DNA of 64,000 nucleotides from Rhodobacter aestuarii (GCF_900156655.1 NZ_FTOG01000005.1:219223-283222), one strand, 5' to 3'; shown: positions 1-10,094, counted from the first letter of the stretch. Numbers and translations: made by a program. The notes: a model not told the origin generated them from the letters alone.

Positions 1-850
1 TCACCGCGGTGAAGTCGTGGACCATATCCACCATCGAATTGGACGAAACCGGCGTGCAGATCACCTTTGCGCCTAGAGCCATCGAGGTGAGTACGCCCAG
101 CACGTCCCCCGCGATCACCTGGCCTGTCGCATCGGTCAGCATCGGACGATCTGCGTCACCATCTGTCGAGAGCACCGCATCCAGCCGATACGTAGCGCAC
201 CATTCCGCCAGCTGTTCTCGTGTGGTCGGATCGACCGCCTCAGTATCGACAGGAATGAAAACGTCCGAGCGGGCAAGCCGCACGACCTCTGCCCCCAAGG
301 AAAGGAGGATGTGGTGCAATAGGTCGCGCGCCACGGAGGAATGCTCGTAAAGACCAAGGCGCAAACCAGCTAACGCGGCACCGCCGAAGGCTTGGCGATA
401 GCGCGAAATATAATCAGCACCCGCCTCCGCGTAATAGCGCAAGGTGCCTCGGGTTGCGGTTTCGGGCGCATGACCGAGATTCGCTAAGATTGCAGCCTCA
501 TCGGCTTTGGAAATCTCACCCGAGGGGAGGTAGAACTTGAGCCCGTTTCGGTCCGCAGGAATGTGGCTTCCCGTCACCATGACCGCCGCCGCGCCCGCCG
601 ACATGGCGATCTGCGCAAGCGCCGGGGTCGGCAGCGCGCCACAATAGGTAACATTTAGACCCGCATCCCGTGCAGCCGCGATCACGACCGCGGCAATGCG
701 CTGCGAGGAAGGGCGCAGATCTTCTCCGACGAAAAGCCCAGTTCCGGTCGGGCAGGCCGAAACAAAGGCCGAGACATGGTCGCTGATCAATTCAGGGGTC
801 AGTTCGGCCACCAGACCGCGCAAACCGCTTGTACCAAATTTGGGGGCCAT
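1..850 (-). CDS. Phosphomannomutase/phosphoglucomutase, 5' part (gene runs off the window)
   Basis: The reverse strand from the ATG at 850 reads open to the window edge, about 283 residues, so the C-terminal part is missing. The protein opens with MAPKFGTSGLRG, the substrate-phosphate loop seen at the start of alpha-D-phosphohexomutases. At about residue 94 it has VTGSHIPADRNG, the position of the phosphoserine loop (usually TASHNP). Near residue 210 it has STDGDADRP, the magnesium-binding DGDADR loop. The family interconverts hexose-6- and hexose-1-phosphates to make sugar-nucleotide precursors in the cytoplasm. The neighbouring YjbF/YjbH genes and ugd fit surface-polysaccharide synthesis. 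The exact sugar specificity cannot be read from sequence. Confidence 0.85.
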   Translation of the reverse strand, partial: MAPKFGTSGLRGLVAELTPELISDHVSAFVSACPTGTGLFVGEDLRPSSQRIAAVVIAAARDAGLNVTYCGALPTPALAQIAMSAGAAAVMVTGSHIPADRNGLKFYLPSGEISKADEAAILANLGHAPETATRGTLRYYAEAGADYISRYRQAFGGAALAGLRLGLYEHSSVARDLLHHILLSLGAEVVRLARSDVFIPVDTEAVDPTTREQLAEWCATYRLDAVLSTDGDADRPMLTDATGQVIAGDVLGVLTSMALGAKVICTPVSSNSMVDMVHDFTAV

Positions 851-1017
851 GAAACGCTCCTTGGTCCTCTTCGCATCTTCTCTAGGCCAGCGAAAGGCGA
901 GGTGTCGATACCGTGATTAGCCGCAGTTGTGAAAAGTTTTACGACACTCTTCGAAAGAGCCATCACTCATGAAGCTGATCGACTAAAGCCCAAGTTTTGG
1001 GCTCAAGCGGGATCTTT

Positions 1018-1695
1018 TTAATTGCGGACGCTCGGGACCTTACGCAAGGACAACTTGCCAGTCAGGGGGCTTGCCCATTGGGTTGACTGAACGATCTCGC
1101 CGCGATGCGGTACAACCCAATAGTAGTTGAAAAACTCAGCATACCCGCCGCGGCAGTGCTCGGTCACCATGCGCGTTGAGACCGGCGTGTCGCCGACGAA
1201 CACGCTATCCGTCCCTCCGGGATAGACGTCGCATTTGAAGGCGCGCGTCTCGGTGTTGTCATTTCCATTGATGAAGGTCATCAGTCGCGTGGCAACGCCA
1301 GAGCCAACAGACTGGATCAAGGCGGTGCTCTCAGAGACCTCGGCCGCCATCAGATCGTTCCCGAAGCCCCGGGTTCCGACCAAAACACCGCTCTTGAGCA
1401 TCAGTTGCGATCCGTCAGCGGCAATCATCGTGTCAACGCCGCTAACATCGGAACGAGCCTGCCGCAGCAAAACAGCGATCGCGCTCGTGTTTTGCTCTGT
1501 AACCGCCGCCACGCCGGGCGCGTCGGCCTCGTAGGCGGCCAAGAAAAGAGGGTTCGCTGTGGCAGGCGCCCTTTTCTGAAACGGGATCGCGCCTTTGATA
1601 ATTTGCTGGGTTTGCGGATCAGACGAACAGGCCGCCAGGCTGGCGGCAATCGCCACTGCGGGGAGAAGCGCTTTGAGCATAAGGAACGGTCTCAT
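1018..1695 (-). CDS. YjbF/GfcB-family lipoprotein
   Basis: This predicted outer-membrane lipoprotein of about 225 residues has a short basic N-terminus, a hydrophobic stretch and a lipobox SLAAC with Cys23. It resembles the YjbF/GfcB family, which is found beside exopolysaccharide or capsule export genes; its molecular role is not well defined. I chose the ATG at 1695, six codons inside the longest frame, because it overlaps the stop of the upstream yjbH as ATGA, a classic translational-coupling arrangement. It is therefore the distal gene of a yjbH-yjbF pair. The conserved C-terminal region contains the YYWVV segment near residue 195. Function is inferred from family and context. Confidence 0.75.
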   Translation of the reverse strand: MRPFLMLKALLPAVAIAASLAACSSDPQTQQIIKGAIPFQKRAPATANPLFLAAYEADAPGVAAVTEQNTSAIAVLLRQARSDVSGVDTMIAADGSQLMLKSGVLVGTRGFGNDLMAAEVSESTALIQSVGSGVATRLMTFINGNDNTETRAFKCDVYPGGTDSVFVGDTPVSTRMVTEHCRGGYAEFFNYYWVVPHRGEIVQSTQWASPLTGKLSLRKVPSVRN

Positions 1696-3794
1696 CTCCA
1701 GAACTTGCCCCAACCGTGTTCAAGGTCGCTCGCATTGCTGCTGCGAACCTCTTCGTAAAGCCGATGTGCGATGCCCACCCGGGCTCCGCCATCACGCAAA
1801 ATCGGGCGAATTGTTTGAGAGAAGCCCGTTCGGGTCGGTTCGCCCGTGATCCAGTCGAGCGGGATTGTGAAGCTGATCCCCTTGTCGAAAGAGCCTTCGC
1901 CGAAGTCGTCGAAGGGAACATCGGTCAGCGTCATGAAAGCGCCAATTCTGAAGCCGTTATCGAATTCCCGGGAAATGGTCAGGGTGCCGCCCCAATCACC
2001 CGCAAGATAGCGGCCCACATCAAGCTGGCCCCGGTAGCTGTTGCCGAAATCGTAATAGGCCGAGGCATGGCCCGTGGCGATACGATAATCTGTGAAGCCC
2101 ATGCGCGATCCCGGTTCGCGCTGTGCCACGTAGTTCATTTCTGCTCCCAGTGCGAGGCGGCTGCCTTGCGGGTACCACAAGATTTCACTCGAGACCCCGC
2201 CATACATTTGCTCAAAAATGCCAGCCGATACACGCCCATAAAGGTTGTTCCCCGGACGGAACAGGTAATCGGCGGTCAGCAGCGTGATCTCGGGGCCCTG
2301 AAGCTTATCGTAAAGCGGGGCATCCGAGCGCACATGCGGCAGAATAGAATTCGAAATCCGGGTGGATTGATCGAGGGTGCCAATGACTTTTTGCCGAACC
2401 ACGGCATTGAGCGAGAAGCCGGGCGCGATTTTGTAAGAAGCGCTCGCCGCCAGCCCGACATCCATACGCACCGGATCGTCGGGGTCAAAAAGCGACGATC
2501 GGAAGTAAGGCAAAATATCCCAACCAAGCCGCGGATAGACCCCGGGCGCGGGGGGGAGCCTGTCAGGCGCATCCGAAATATCGGCACGCACGAAGCTCTG
2601 CCAACTGCCGTCCCAGGCGTGCTCCAGCTCGTGCAGATCGGCGCGGCGGATCACCGTGCGCGAGGTCGGCATACCGCCCTTGGCAAGGGTGATCTCAAAA
2701 GTATCGATCTCCGTCGGCAGCGTATTTGCCATCTCGCGGGCCGCGCGCCCCAAAGCTTCAGCCTCGGCCCGATAACTCGGGTTCTGCATCACGATCTGCG
2801 CCGTGCTGCCGCTTTGCGCATAGCTTTGCAAATCGAGTTTCTGGCGGCGCAATGCGGCGTCAAGCCGTGTATTACTTGCGCCCAAATCCTCTAGTGACCA
2901 GCCTAGGGCTGCAATCTCCGCTTGCGGCATCAAGACAGGTGCGGGACGCTCGGTCCCCCCAGGCGCCCGCGGCGCGCGCGGGTCGAGCATATAGGTGAAG
3001 CCGAGTTCCGCCTGCGCGCCCCCAATCACCGCCGCGTTCATCGTCAGATGGTCATTGTAGCGATAATTGACCCCGACATTGATCGGGGTGCGATGCTTGA
3101 AGCCCATGCGCCTAGCTTCTGTCGGATAGGCGTCAGAGGAATATTCCAAAACCAGTCGTGTGCGGTCGTTGGCTTGGTACTCTACTCCACCAAAAAAAGC
3201 AGCATCACCCCGGAAGAAACTATTAAGCGCGACACGACCTGTCTCGTTTATATTACTGATCGGGCCAGGTCTGGTACGAAACTTCGGACTGATTGCGCCC
3301 AGAGGGTTCGAAAAGCCGCCGAAAGAAGCCAGTCGCCCCCAGCCCAATCCCAACGAGAGAGACAAGCGGTTTTCTCTAAAGTGTTTTGATGCAACAAAAT
3401 ACTCTCCCTGAAATACACCTGTGCCGCCAAAGTCGCGCAAGCCAAAAGCAAGTGCCGGAATATGCTGCTGCTCTTCGCTAAGAAGATAATGGAGGTCAAA
3501 GCTGCGGTCGTAGAGGTCTCGGCCCGCGCCGAAATAGTTGCGCAATATAGAATAGCGAAACACCCCAGACAGTCGCGGCGTAATCTGAAAGTGCAGACTG
3601 TTGCGCGTATGACCGTCCATCAATGAGGTGGTCCAATTGAGTGTCCCGTCGGCAGAGGTGGTCGCGCTCGGCATGTCTAGCAGCCCAGGAGAACCATAGG
3701 TCGAAAGTCCATCTGCTTGCGCAATTACGCCTGGCGCAAAAAAACAGAATGCCGCAACAGACTGCAGCGCACTTTTTAAATACTTCCGTTGCAT
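1692..3794 (-). CDS. YjbH-family outer-membrane beta-barrel protein
   Basis: This 700-residue protein has an N-terminal signal peptide (cleavage probably after AQA, about residue 27). The N-terminal region contains LSTYGSPGLLDMP, typical of the YjbH domain linked to exopolysaccharide export. The rest is rich in alternating aromatic and polar beta-strand segments, as in outer-membrane barrels. In enterobacteria the yjbEFGH and gfcABCDE operons pair a YjbH-type porin-like protein with a YjbF-type lipoprotein, and the same pair is seen here in the order yjbH-yjbF with overlapping ends. The expected role is secretion or retention of a surface polysaccharide. No polymerase or Wza/Wzc genes lie in the window, so the partner machinery must be elsewhere. 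Confidence 0.8.
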   Translation of the reverse strand: MQRKYLKSALQSVAAFCFFAPGVIAQADGLSTYGSPGLLDMPSATTSADGTLNWTTSLMDGHTRNSLHFQITPRLSGVFRYSILRNYFGAGRDLYDRSFDLHYLLSEEQQHIPALAFGLRDFGGTGVFQGEYFVASKHFRENRLSLSLGLGWGRLASFGGFSNPLGAISPKFRTRPGPISNINETGRVALNSFFRGDAAFFGGVEYQANDRTRLVLEYSSDAYPTEARRMGFKHRTPINVGVNYRYNDHLTMNAAVIGGAQAELGFTYMLDPRAPRAPGGTERPAPVLMPQAEIAALGWSLEDLGASNTRLDAALRRQKLDLQSYAQSGSTAQIVMQNPSYRAEAEALGRAAREMANTLPTEIDTFEITLAKGGMPTSRTVIRRADLHELEHAWDGSWQSFVRADISDAPDRLPPAPGVYPRLGWDILPYFRSSLFDPDDPVRMDVGLAASASYKIAPGFSLNAVVRQKVIGTLDQSTRISNSILPHVRSDAPLYDKLQGPEITLLTADYLFRPGNNLYGRVSAGIFEQMYGGVSSEILWYPQGSRLALGAEMNYVAQREPGSRMGFTDYRIATGHASAYYDFGNSYRGQLDVGRYLAGDWGGTLTISREFDNGFRIGAFMTLTDVPFDDFGEGSFDKGISFTIPLDWITGEPTRTGFSQTIRPILRDGGARVGIAHRLYEEVRSSNASDLEHGWGKFWR

Positions 3795-4688
3795 TCGGGA
3801 TATCGCTGCTTTTTTTCAATGATGAGGACAAGATACGCATAGCGCGATTGTTAAGCCACTTGGTCTCATGCTCAAGGAGCGCGCGCAAGGCTCGTGCGCA
3901 AGGTTTCGAAGATTTTCGGAGAGGGATGCCAGAGTGCAACACGAGATGGAGTGGGGGGTGTTCCCCTTTCCTCTGATCGCCCCCAAATCGGGCCCGAAGT
4001 CATTGAGGGTGACGGCGGTCGGTCTGGTTCTGTTCGCGCTTACCAAGCGCCGTGAGCGGTGCTATTTGGAGGTCGCGGCACCTTCATGGCAAGCAGAACC
4101 CCGTTCGGGCGCGGATTCCCCGTTTCCCACGTTCACCCTGCGTTCGCGTTTTGTCCTTGGGACAAAATTCGCCCAAGTACTTGGCGGTAGTGGGACTTCC
4201 AAAAAATTCAAAAACCTATGCTAAGAGGAACCTACGTTGGGTCGGAGAGTATTGGCATGATCACGTCTGCCAGCGCACCAGCGGCGTCTCCCTTTCTCGT
4301 CTCCAACAGCCGCATCTGACACTGCCGCTTATCCGGAGCCGATCAGTGCAGTTCAGTGCGCGAAGACAAGATTCCAAAATGCTGTCACCTCAGCCACTGC
4401 TTGTGGCGGACAGTTTGCGATAACTGAAATGATACGCGACATGCGTTTTCATTAATATTCATTAATCCCGCCGCTAAATCTTTTAAAATTTATGAAATGA
4501 TTTAAGAGGGTGCGCTAAAGGTTGCGCCGCTTGCGCCTAAAGGGTATACGCCCCACACCTTTTAACAAATTCTACAGCACGTTCTAACAAAGATGCTCAT
4601 TTTGGCAAAACTGTGCACCATAGAACCTTGACGGAAATGGCGGCGAATAAAATACTCCGCACCAAGTATATCTGCGGAGGACCCTTGT
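3795..4688. other. Intergenic region between divergent yjbH and carbonic anhydrase
   Basis: About 890 bases hold no convincing gene. A GGAG-preceded ATG at 4257 opens only 20 codons before a stop and may be the remnant of a lost gene start. The last 240 bases before 4689 are AT-rich, with runs of T and A, and are the likely promoter region of the carbonic anhydrase gene. Confidence 0.4.
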
Positions 4689-5594
4689 ATGCGTAAACTG
4701 ACTACGGCGCTCACTTTGAGCACGTCATTTGTGATGATGATCGGCGCCACGGGCGCTTTCGCGGAAAGCCACGGCGAGGCCGCTTCGGCCGAGCATGGTG
4801 CGATGGCTAGCCATGGGGCGGTGGGCGATGACGTAATTGCCGCGCAGCGTGATGCGCTTTACGCAGCGACGGTTGGTCGGGGCTTCGGCCCGCAAGCGCC
4901 GCGCGATCTGTCGTTCACCGAAGGCACCAACCCGATCGATTTTGCCGCGGCCCCGCCTTCCGCAGAGATGAACCTGTGCAACATTCACTTCCATGAAGGC
5001 GCAGAACATCGGGGCGGTGAGTTCACCACCTATGCAGGCAATGGCGACGGGGCAGGGTATGGCAGTGGCTATATCTATGATGGCATGCTTTCGGACGCCG
5101 AGCTTGCGCCCTACGCTCATGCGGTGGGGGCTACCGAGCATGGCGCGCTCGAACCCGGGGATACGATCGAAATCCATTATGTCTATTCGAGCGCCGAGGT
5201 GAAGCCCGGCCCAACCTTGGGGTCGTGCCTGAGCGAAGCCGTGGGCAACCCGCAATTGCGGGTGGAAGCCTATGTCTATGTTGTCGTCAATGATGACAGC
5301 GCCGCCGATCTGACGGAGTTGAACACCGTCACCCGTGTTGGTGGTAAATGGCAGGCGCCGAAAGTGCCGGCCGGAGCGGGCGAGCCCATCACCTATGACG
5401 GCTCGACCACCGGGCCGACCTATAATGAGAAGGGCTCGCCTTTCCAGGTGACCTGGAGCGTGCATCCGAAGGTGACCAAAGTGTCGATTGCCTCGGTCGG
5501 TGCCTGGCTTGCCGACAACCCATTCGATGAAGACCACGCGCATGGCGTGCGGACGCTGGTGGAAGAGCCCGCGCTTTTGTCGAAGATCAACTGA
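4689..5594 (+). CDS. Delta-class carbonic anhydrase, secreted
   Basis: This 301-residue protein has a Sec signal peptide (hydrophobic core at residues 8-20, cleavage after AFA near residue 25). The segment NLCNIHFHEGAEHRGGEF (about residues 96-113) carries the histidine cluster typical of delta carbonic anhydrases, first known from diatoms and later found in bacteria. Further family blocks are EIHYVYSS, GSCLSEA, VVNDD and the C-terminal VTWSVHP and DEDHAHGVR. It should interconvert CO2 and bicarbonate in the periplasm using a bound metal. The C-terminal cysteines that I recall in many homologues are absent here. The gene stands alone, with an AT-rich upstream region and a strong terminator directly downstream. 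The family call is firm; the physiological role is inference. Confidence 0.85.
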   Translation: MRKLTTALTLSTSFVMMIGATGAFAESHGEAASAEHGAMASHGAVGDDVIAAQRDALYAATVGRGFGPQAPRDLSFTEGTNPIDFAAAPPSAEMNLCNIHFHEGAEHRGGEFTTYAGNGDGAGYGSGYIYDGMLSDAELAPYAHAVGATEHGALEPGDTIEIHYVYSSAEVKPGPTLGSCLSEAVGNPQLRVEAYVYVVVNDDSAADLTELNTVTRVGGKWQAPKVPAGAGEPITYDGSTTGPTYNEKGSPFQVTWSVHPKVTKVSIASVGAWLADNPFDEDHAHGVRTLVEEPALLSKIN

Positions 5595-5607
5595 ACGAAG
5601 GTATAAG

Positions 5608-5645
5608 CTGTCAGGCCTCGAGACAGGGGCCTGACAGTGTTTTTA
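5608..5645 (+). terminator. Rho-independent terminator of the carbonic anhydrase gene
   Basis: A perfect 10-bp stem (CTGTCAGGCC at 5608-5617 pairing with GGCCTGACAG at 5628-5637) encloses a 10-base loop and is followed by a run of T from 5640. Confidence 0.85.
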
Positions 5646-6258
5646 TGTGCGGCCTGTTTGAGGCCGCAACCGCGCCAATAAGCCGAATCGCCCCGCACCG
5701 TACACGCGGCACATAGGCTTGCGGTGTTGGTTGACGCCTATTTATAGGCGATCTGAGGCCTTCGATCCGCTCGTTTTGCAGGGCGTGCGCTTAGATGACG
5801 AAAGCCGTCCCGCTCTCCTTTTTGTTCGGCTCTGAGGGGCTTTCAGTCACGATGGCTTCGACAAATTTTGGGAGGCAATAATGGCCTCCTGTGTTTGTAG
5901 CTTCCATTAATCGTCGCATTAACCTTTTGTGGATCGTTTTAAATAGCGCCTGTCTTCAATGGCCTATCGCGGCGCCAGCAATACGCCGCCGAGTACTTTA
6001 AACTTAGATGGTCGCTTTAGATCACCTGCCATGCCTACGTAGTTGCTGCGGCGAAAGCCCGTGAATTGTGGCGGGTAAAGCCTTCCCTCATTGCGTGCTT
6101 TTGGATGGCCATAGTACCCGGCTAGGTTGAAAAATACTTGATGTGCGTTTCAGTTTTGGCGACCATGGCGCGCGTAGCCGTGCAGCCGGGCATTTGGTGG
6201 CAGAGGAAGCGCTGCCCGGACTCAAATGGTATTAATAATTTGTGAAAGGGTGGCAAAA
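5646..6258. other. Intergenic region, nothing recognised
   Basis: About 610 bases of lower GC content without a credible reading frame on either strand. The final part, rich in T and A, probably holds the promoter of the short RTX gene that follows. Confidence 0.4.
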
Positions 6259-6696
6259 ATGGCGGTTTTAAATGGCGATGCATTCGACAACATGCTCATA
6301 GGTAGCGCAGCGGATGATATCCTCTACGGACTCGACGGAAACGATACGCTCAACGGCGGTGCAGGGGACGATCTACTCTTCGGCGGCGATGGGGATGACA
6401 TACTGCATTTCGGGAACGGCGACGATATTTTGAAAGGCGGCTCTGGAAGCGACATCTTCCAGCTATGGGGCGATGCAGAAAATACGCACACGCTGATCAC
6501 GGACTTTACGGAGGATGATCGGCTTAGCCTGAGAACGACAGATTGCTACAATGCAGACTGCCCCGACTTCAGCCGCAAACCGCACCAACAAACAATGGAA
6601 GACCACCAATGCGTGGCGTGGGGACCTTGTGGAGTTTTTGCACTCCCGCATGGTCGTCATGGGTCAGATGCCCATGAAAACGTTGGGTCAATATGA
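6259..6696 (+). CDS. Short RTX calcium-binding repeat protein with aberrant C-terminus
   Basis: From the ATG at 6259 (AAGGGTGG upstream as ribosome-binding site) the frame gives 145 residues. Residues 1-95 are typical RTX sequence with nonapeptide repeats of the GGXGXDXLX type, followed by a DFTEDDRLSL block like those closing RTX barrels. From about residue 105 the sequence stops resembling RTX proteins and becomes Cys/His-rich. That part lies antisense to a WecA-like coding remnant, so the C-terminus was probably created by recombination. The C-terminal signal expected for type I secretion is missing. It may be a decayed gene rather than a functional protein. An upstream ATG at 6226 is in frame but has no ribosome-binding site. 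Confidence 0.5.
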   Translation: MAVLNGDAFDNMLIGSAADDILYGLDGNDTLNGGAGDDLLFGGDGDDILHFGNGDDILKGGSGSDIFQLWGDAENTHTLITDFTEDDRLSLRTTDCYNADCPDFSRKPHQQTMEDHQCVAWGPCGVFALPHGRHGSDAHENVGSI

Positions 6697-6757
6697 TTGC
6701 CAGCGCAACCATTAAACTCGCAACAAAGGCGACAAAAAAATGCGCAGACAGACCCAT
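6569..6757 (-). pseudogene. Truncated N-terminus of a WecA/MraY-like glycosyltransferase
   Basis: This 62-residue frame starts with an ATG preceded by AGGTGGAG. It has one membrane segment (about residues 7-25), then HAGVQKLHKVPTPRIGGLPLF. This matches the first cytoplasmic loop of polyprenyl-phosphate N-acetylhexosamine-1-phosphate transferases (WecA/TagO/MraY), where a KxHxxPTPRxGG block precedes the second helix. Family members have over 300 residues and 10 or 11 helices, whereas this frame stops just after the motif and continues into antisense RTX sequence. It is best read as a 5' fragment left by a recombination event. The original enzyme would have started lipid-linked polysaccharide synthesis. 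Confidence 0.6.
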
Positions 6758-7125
6758 TACACTCCACCTGTCATCAAGATGCGTGGTGTTTTCGTGCCGA
6801 TACGTGGTATTTCTTAACGTCTAGCGGACGTATTAATAGTTTATTCATCTTAGTCGATAGACCATGGCGCACCTAGGCGCATTCGGCTGCAAGATCGGAA
6901 TAATCTATAAAGTTATCCGCACACGTTTACCTTTTGTGGCCGAGATGAACAGTTCCGCTATGAAAGTTAGTTAATAGTTGGACAACACACAGGCGTGTTA
7001 ACTTTTAAAGGCTGATAAACCCCGAAATGACGAATCACCTCAGGGTTGTATCTCTTGAGTGTGCCCCATGACTTTCGGCGACATTCTCGCCGCCGTCACA
7101 AAGATGACCTTCCCCCACACGGCAC
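6758..7125. other. Intergenic region, nothing recognised
   Basis: About 370 AT-rich bases without a supported gene. The region lies between the start of the WecA-like fragment and the terminator of the sulfate-activation operon. Confidence 0.35.
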
Positions 7126-7166
7126 AAAAAAGCCCCCGCTTGGTCTAACCAGAACCAAGCGGGGGC
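7126..7166 (-). terminator. Terminator of the cysD-cysNC operon
   Basis: A 13-bp perfect stem (7132-7144 with 7154-7166, GC-rich) has a 9-base loop and a run of A on the plus strand (7126-7131), which reads as U on the minus-strand transcript. Confidence 0.85.
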
Positions 7167-7183
7167 GTTCGTCGCTTATGCGC

Positions 7184-9085
7184 TTACGGGATCAGCCGAT
7201 CAATGATCGCATCGGCCGCTTCCTCTGCGGTCATCGTCGTGGTGTCGATGCGCAGCTCGGCATTGTCGGGCGCCTCGTAGGGGCTGTCGATGCCGGTGAA
7301 GTTTTTCAACTGCCCCGCGCGCGCTTTGGCATAAAGCCCTTTGACATCACGCTCTTCGGCCACTTCCAGCGGCGTATCCACAAACACCTCAACAAACTCG
7401 CCCGGCTGCATCATCGAGCGCACCATGTCCCGTTCGGCCCGGAAGGGCGAGATGAAGGCGGTGATCACAATCAACCCCGCATCGGTCATCAACTTCGCCA
7501 CTTCGCCCACGCGGCGGATGTTTTCCACCCGGTCGGCCTCGGTGAAGCCAAGGTCTTTGTTCAGCCCGTGGCGGACGTTGTCACCATCCAGCAAGAAGGT
7601 GTGGCGGTTCATCCGCGCAAGTTTCTTTTCCAGCACATTGGCGATGGTCGATTTGCCAGAGCCCGAAAGCCCCGTCAGCCAAACCACGGCAGGCTTTTGG
7701 TTCTTCATCGAAGCATGGGCTTCGCGGCCAATTTCCAGCGCTTGCCAATGGATGTTGCTCGCCCGACGCAGCGCAAAATGGATCATGCCCGCCGCAACCG
7801 TGCGATTGGTCAGCTTGTCGATTAGGATGAAGCCCCCCAGATCGCGGTTCTCGCTATAGGGCGCAAAAGGGATCTCGCGGTCGGTCGTCACATTGGCGAC
7901 CCCGATCGCATTCAGATCCAGCGTCTTCGCCGCCAGATGGTCTTGGGTGTTCACATCCACTTCGTATTTCGGCTGATGCACCGTTGCCGAAACCGTCTGC
8001 GCGCCGATTTTCAGCCAATAGGCGCGCCCCGGTACGAGTGAGCTATCATCCATCCACACAAGCGTGGTCTCAAACTGATCCGCCACTTCCAGCGGCGATT
8101 GTGCTGCCACAATCACCTGCCCGCGCGAGCAGTCGATCTCGTCTTTCAGTGTCAGCGTGATGCTTTCACCGGCCACCGCCTCGTCACGGTCGCCATCAAG
8201 CGTCACAATCCGCGCCACTTCCGAGGTTTTGCCCGAGGGCAGCACCCGCACCTGATCGCCCGGCGCCACAGTGCCCGAGGCGACAAGCCCCGAGAAACCG
8301 CGGAAATCCAGATTGGGGCGGTTCACCCATTGCACCGGCATCCGGAAGGCGCGGCGTTGGTCCGAGGCGCTGTCGAGTTCGACCTCTTCAAGATGCGGCA
8401 AGAGCGAAGGGCCTTGATACCAAAGGGTATTATCGCTCGGCCCAAGGATGTTGTCCCCCGCAAGCCCCGAGATCGGGATCGGCGTGAACTTCGAAATTCC
8501 GATGCCGCGGGCGAAGCTGTCGTAATCGGCGACGATCTTGTTGAAGATGTCCTCGTCGTAATCGACCAGATCCATCTTGTTGATCGCCAGCACGACGTGA
8601 CGAATGCCCAGCAGGTTCACCAAATAGCTGTGACGGCGGGTCTGCGTCAGCACGCCTTTGCGCGCATCAATCAAGATCACGGCCAAATCGGCGGTCGAGG
8701 CGCCGGTGACCATGTTGCGGGTATATTGCTCGTGACCGGGGGTATCGGCAACGATGAACTTACGCCGCTCGGTGGCAAAGAAGCGATAGGCGACATCAAT
8801 GGTGATGCCCTGTTCGCGCTCCGCCGCGAGGCCATCGACCAAAAGCGCGAAATCAATGTTTCCGCCTTGGGTGCCGACGCGTTTGCTGTCGGCCTCAAGC
8901 GTCGCAAGCTGGTCTTCAAAGATCATCTTGCTGTCATAAAGCAGCCGCCCAATCAGGGTGGATTTGCCATCATCGACCGAGCCGCAGGTGATGAAACGCA
9001 GCATGGTTTTGTGCTGGTGCGCTTCAAGGTAGGCGTCGATATCTTCGGCAATCAGGGCGTCGGTTTTGTAAATCGGGTCGGTCAT
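7184..9085 (-). CDS. cysNC: Bifunctional sulfate adenylyltransferase subunit 1 / APS kinase (CysN-CysC fusion)
   Basis: This 633-residue fusion activates sulfate in two steps. Residues 1 to about 455 are the CysN GTPase, which drives formation of adenosine 5'-phosphosulfate (APS): G1 GSVDDGKS at residues 35-42, DTPGHEQY, and NKMD. Residues 460-633 are the CysC APS kinase with P-loop GLSGSGKS and the [11 protein letters not shown] block, making PAPS. I chose the ATG at 9085 (MTDPIY) because the longer frame adds 36 residues of low-complexity sequence lying in the gap after cysD. It lies 46 bases downstream of cysD and ends in a strong terminator, so the two form one operon. Fused CysN-CysC proteins are common in alphaproteobacteria. 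Confidence 0.95.
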   Translation of the reverse strand: MTDPIYKTDALIAEDIDAYLEAHQHKTMLRFITCGSVDDGKSTLIGRLLYDSKMIFEDQLATLEADSKRVGTQGGNIDFALLVDGLAAEREQGITIDVAYRFFATERRKFIVADTPGHEQYTRNMVTGASTADLAVILIDARKGVLTQTRRHSYLVNLLGIRHVVLAINKMDLVDYDEDIFNKIVADYDSFARGIGISKFTPIPISGLAGDNILGPSDNTLWYQGPSLLPHLEEVELDSASDQRRAFRMPVQWVNRPNLDFRGFSGLVASGTVAPGDQVRVLPSGKTSEVARIVTLDGDRDEAVAGESITLTLKDEIDCSRGQVIVAAQSPLEVADQFETTLVWMDDSSLVPGRAYWLKIGAQTVSATVHQPKYEVDVNTQDHLAAKTLDLNAIGVANVTTDREIPFAPYSENRDLGGFILIDKLTNRTVAAGMIHFALRRASNIHWQALEIGREAHASMKNQKPAVVWLTGLSGSGKSTIANVLEKKLARMNRHTFLLDGDNVRHGLNKDLGFTEADRVENIRRVGEVAKLMTDAGLIVITAFISPFRAERDMVRSMMQPGEFVEVFVDTPLEVAEERDVKGLYAKARAGQLKNFTGIDSPYEAPDNAELRIDTTTMTAEEAADAIIDRLIP

Positions 9086-9131
9086 GTCACGGGTCCGTTG
9101 TGATCTTGGCGCAGGAGGGGCGGGCAGGGGC

Positions 9132-10031
9132 TCAGAAGTAGCCTTCTTGCTTCTTCTTCTCCATCGAGGCGGCTTGATCGTGGTCGATCGCACGGCCCTG
9201 ACGCTCAGATGTGGTGGTCAGCAGCATTTCCTGAATGACCTCAGGCAGGGTTTTCGCATCGCTTTCAACGGCGCCGGTGAGAGGGTAGCAACCCAGCGTG
9301 CGGAACCGCACCGAGCGCATTTGCGGGGTTTCACCGTCGCGCAGCGGGAAGCGCTCATCATCCACCATCAAAATCAGCCCGTCACGCTCCACTGTCGGAC
9401 GCGGGGCCGAGAAGTAAAGCGGCACGATTTCAATGCCTTCAAGGTGGATATATTGCCAGATATCAAGCTCGGTCCAGTTCGAGATCGGGAACACCCGCAC
9501 GCTTTCACCCTTCGCCTTACGGGCGTTGTAAAGGCGCCAAAGTTCGGGGCGTTGGTTCTTTGGGTCCCAACGGTGATTGGCCGAGCGGAACGAAAAAACG
9601 CGTTCCTTGGCGCGGCTTTTCTCTTCATCGCGGCGTGCGCCGCCAAAAGCCACATCGAACCCGTATTTGTCGAGCGCCTGTTTCAGACCTTCGGTCTTCC
9701 ACATATCGGTGTGCAGCGCACCGTGATCGAACGGGTTGATGCCACGTTCCAGCGCCTCGGGGTTTTGGTAGACCAAAAGCTCCATCCCGGCGGCTTTCGC
9801 AGCTTTGTCGCGCAACGCATACATGTCTTTGAACTTCCACGTCGTATCGACATGCAACAGCGGGAAGGGCGGCGGCGAAGGATAAAACGCCTTCTTCGCC
9901 AGATGCAGCATCACCGCACTGTCTTTGCCGACCGAATAAAGCATCACGGGGTTTTCGGCTTCCGCCACCACCTCGCGCAGAATGTGGATGCTCTCGGCTT
10001 CGAGGCGTTGCAGATGCGTCAGCGTTTTCAT
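9132..10031 (-). CDS. cysD: Sulfate adenylyltransferase subunit 2
   Basis: This 299-residue protein is the catalytic small subunit of ATP sulfurylase, working with CysN to make APS from ATP and sulfate. The PP-loop SVGKDS at residues 33-38 binds ATP pyrophosphate, and the blocks [22 protein letters not shown] and [15 protein letters not shown] are characteristic of CysD. The start at 10031 (MKTLTHL) gives the family's usual length; the longer frame adds 96 implausible residues that run across the divergent regulator. It is the first gene of the cysD-cysNC operon. The intergenic space to the divergent LuxR-type gene holds a strong palindrome that may control it. Confidence 0.95.
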   Translation of the reverse strand: MKTLTHLQRLEAESIHILREVVAEAENPVMLYSVGKDSAVMLHLAKKAFYPSPPPFPLLHVDTTWKFKDMYALRDKAAKAAGMELLVYQNPEALERGINPFDHGALHTDMWKTEGLKQALDKYGFDVAFGGARRDEEKSRAKERVFSFRSANHRWDPKNQRPELWRLYNARKAKGESVRVFPISNWTELDIWQYIHLEGIEIVPLYFSAPRPTVERDGLILMVDDERFPLRDGETPQMRSVRFRTLGCYPLTGAVESDAKTLPEVIQEMLLTTTSERQGRAIDHDQAASMEKKKQEGYF

Positions 10032-10094
10032 GGGCACTACCAGATCGTCGTTTCCAGGGTTTTCCCAAGCCTTATCAATCTGCGGCCTTGGCGA

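Noticed and set aside
1716..2894. Open frame of 392 residues on the plus strand
   Set aside because: It is antisense to yjbH; Arg/His-rich composition is typical of a shadow frame in high-GC DNA.
3868..4423. Frames of 118 and 123 residues before the carbonic anhydrase gene
   Set aside because: No ribosome-binding site and no protein-like features; they overlap each other in different frames.
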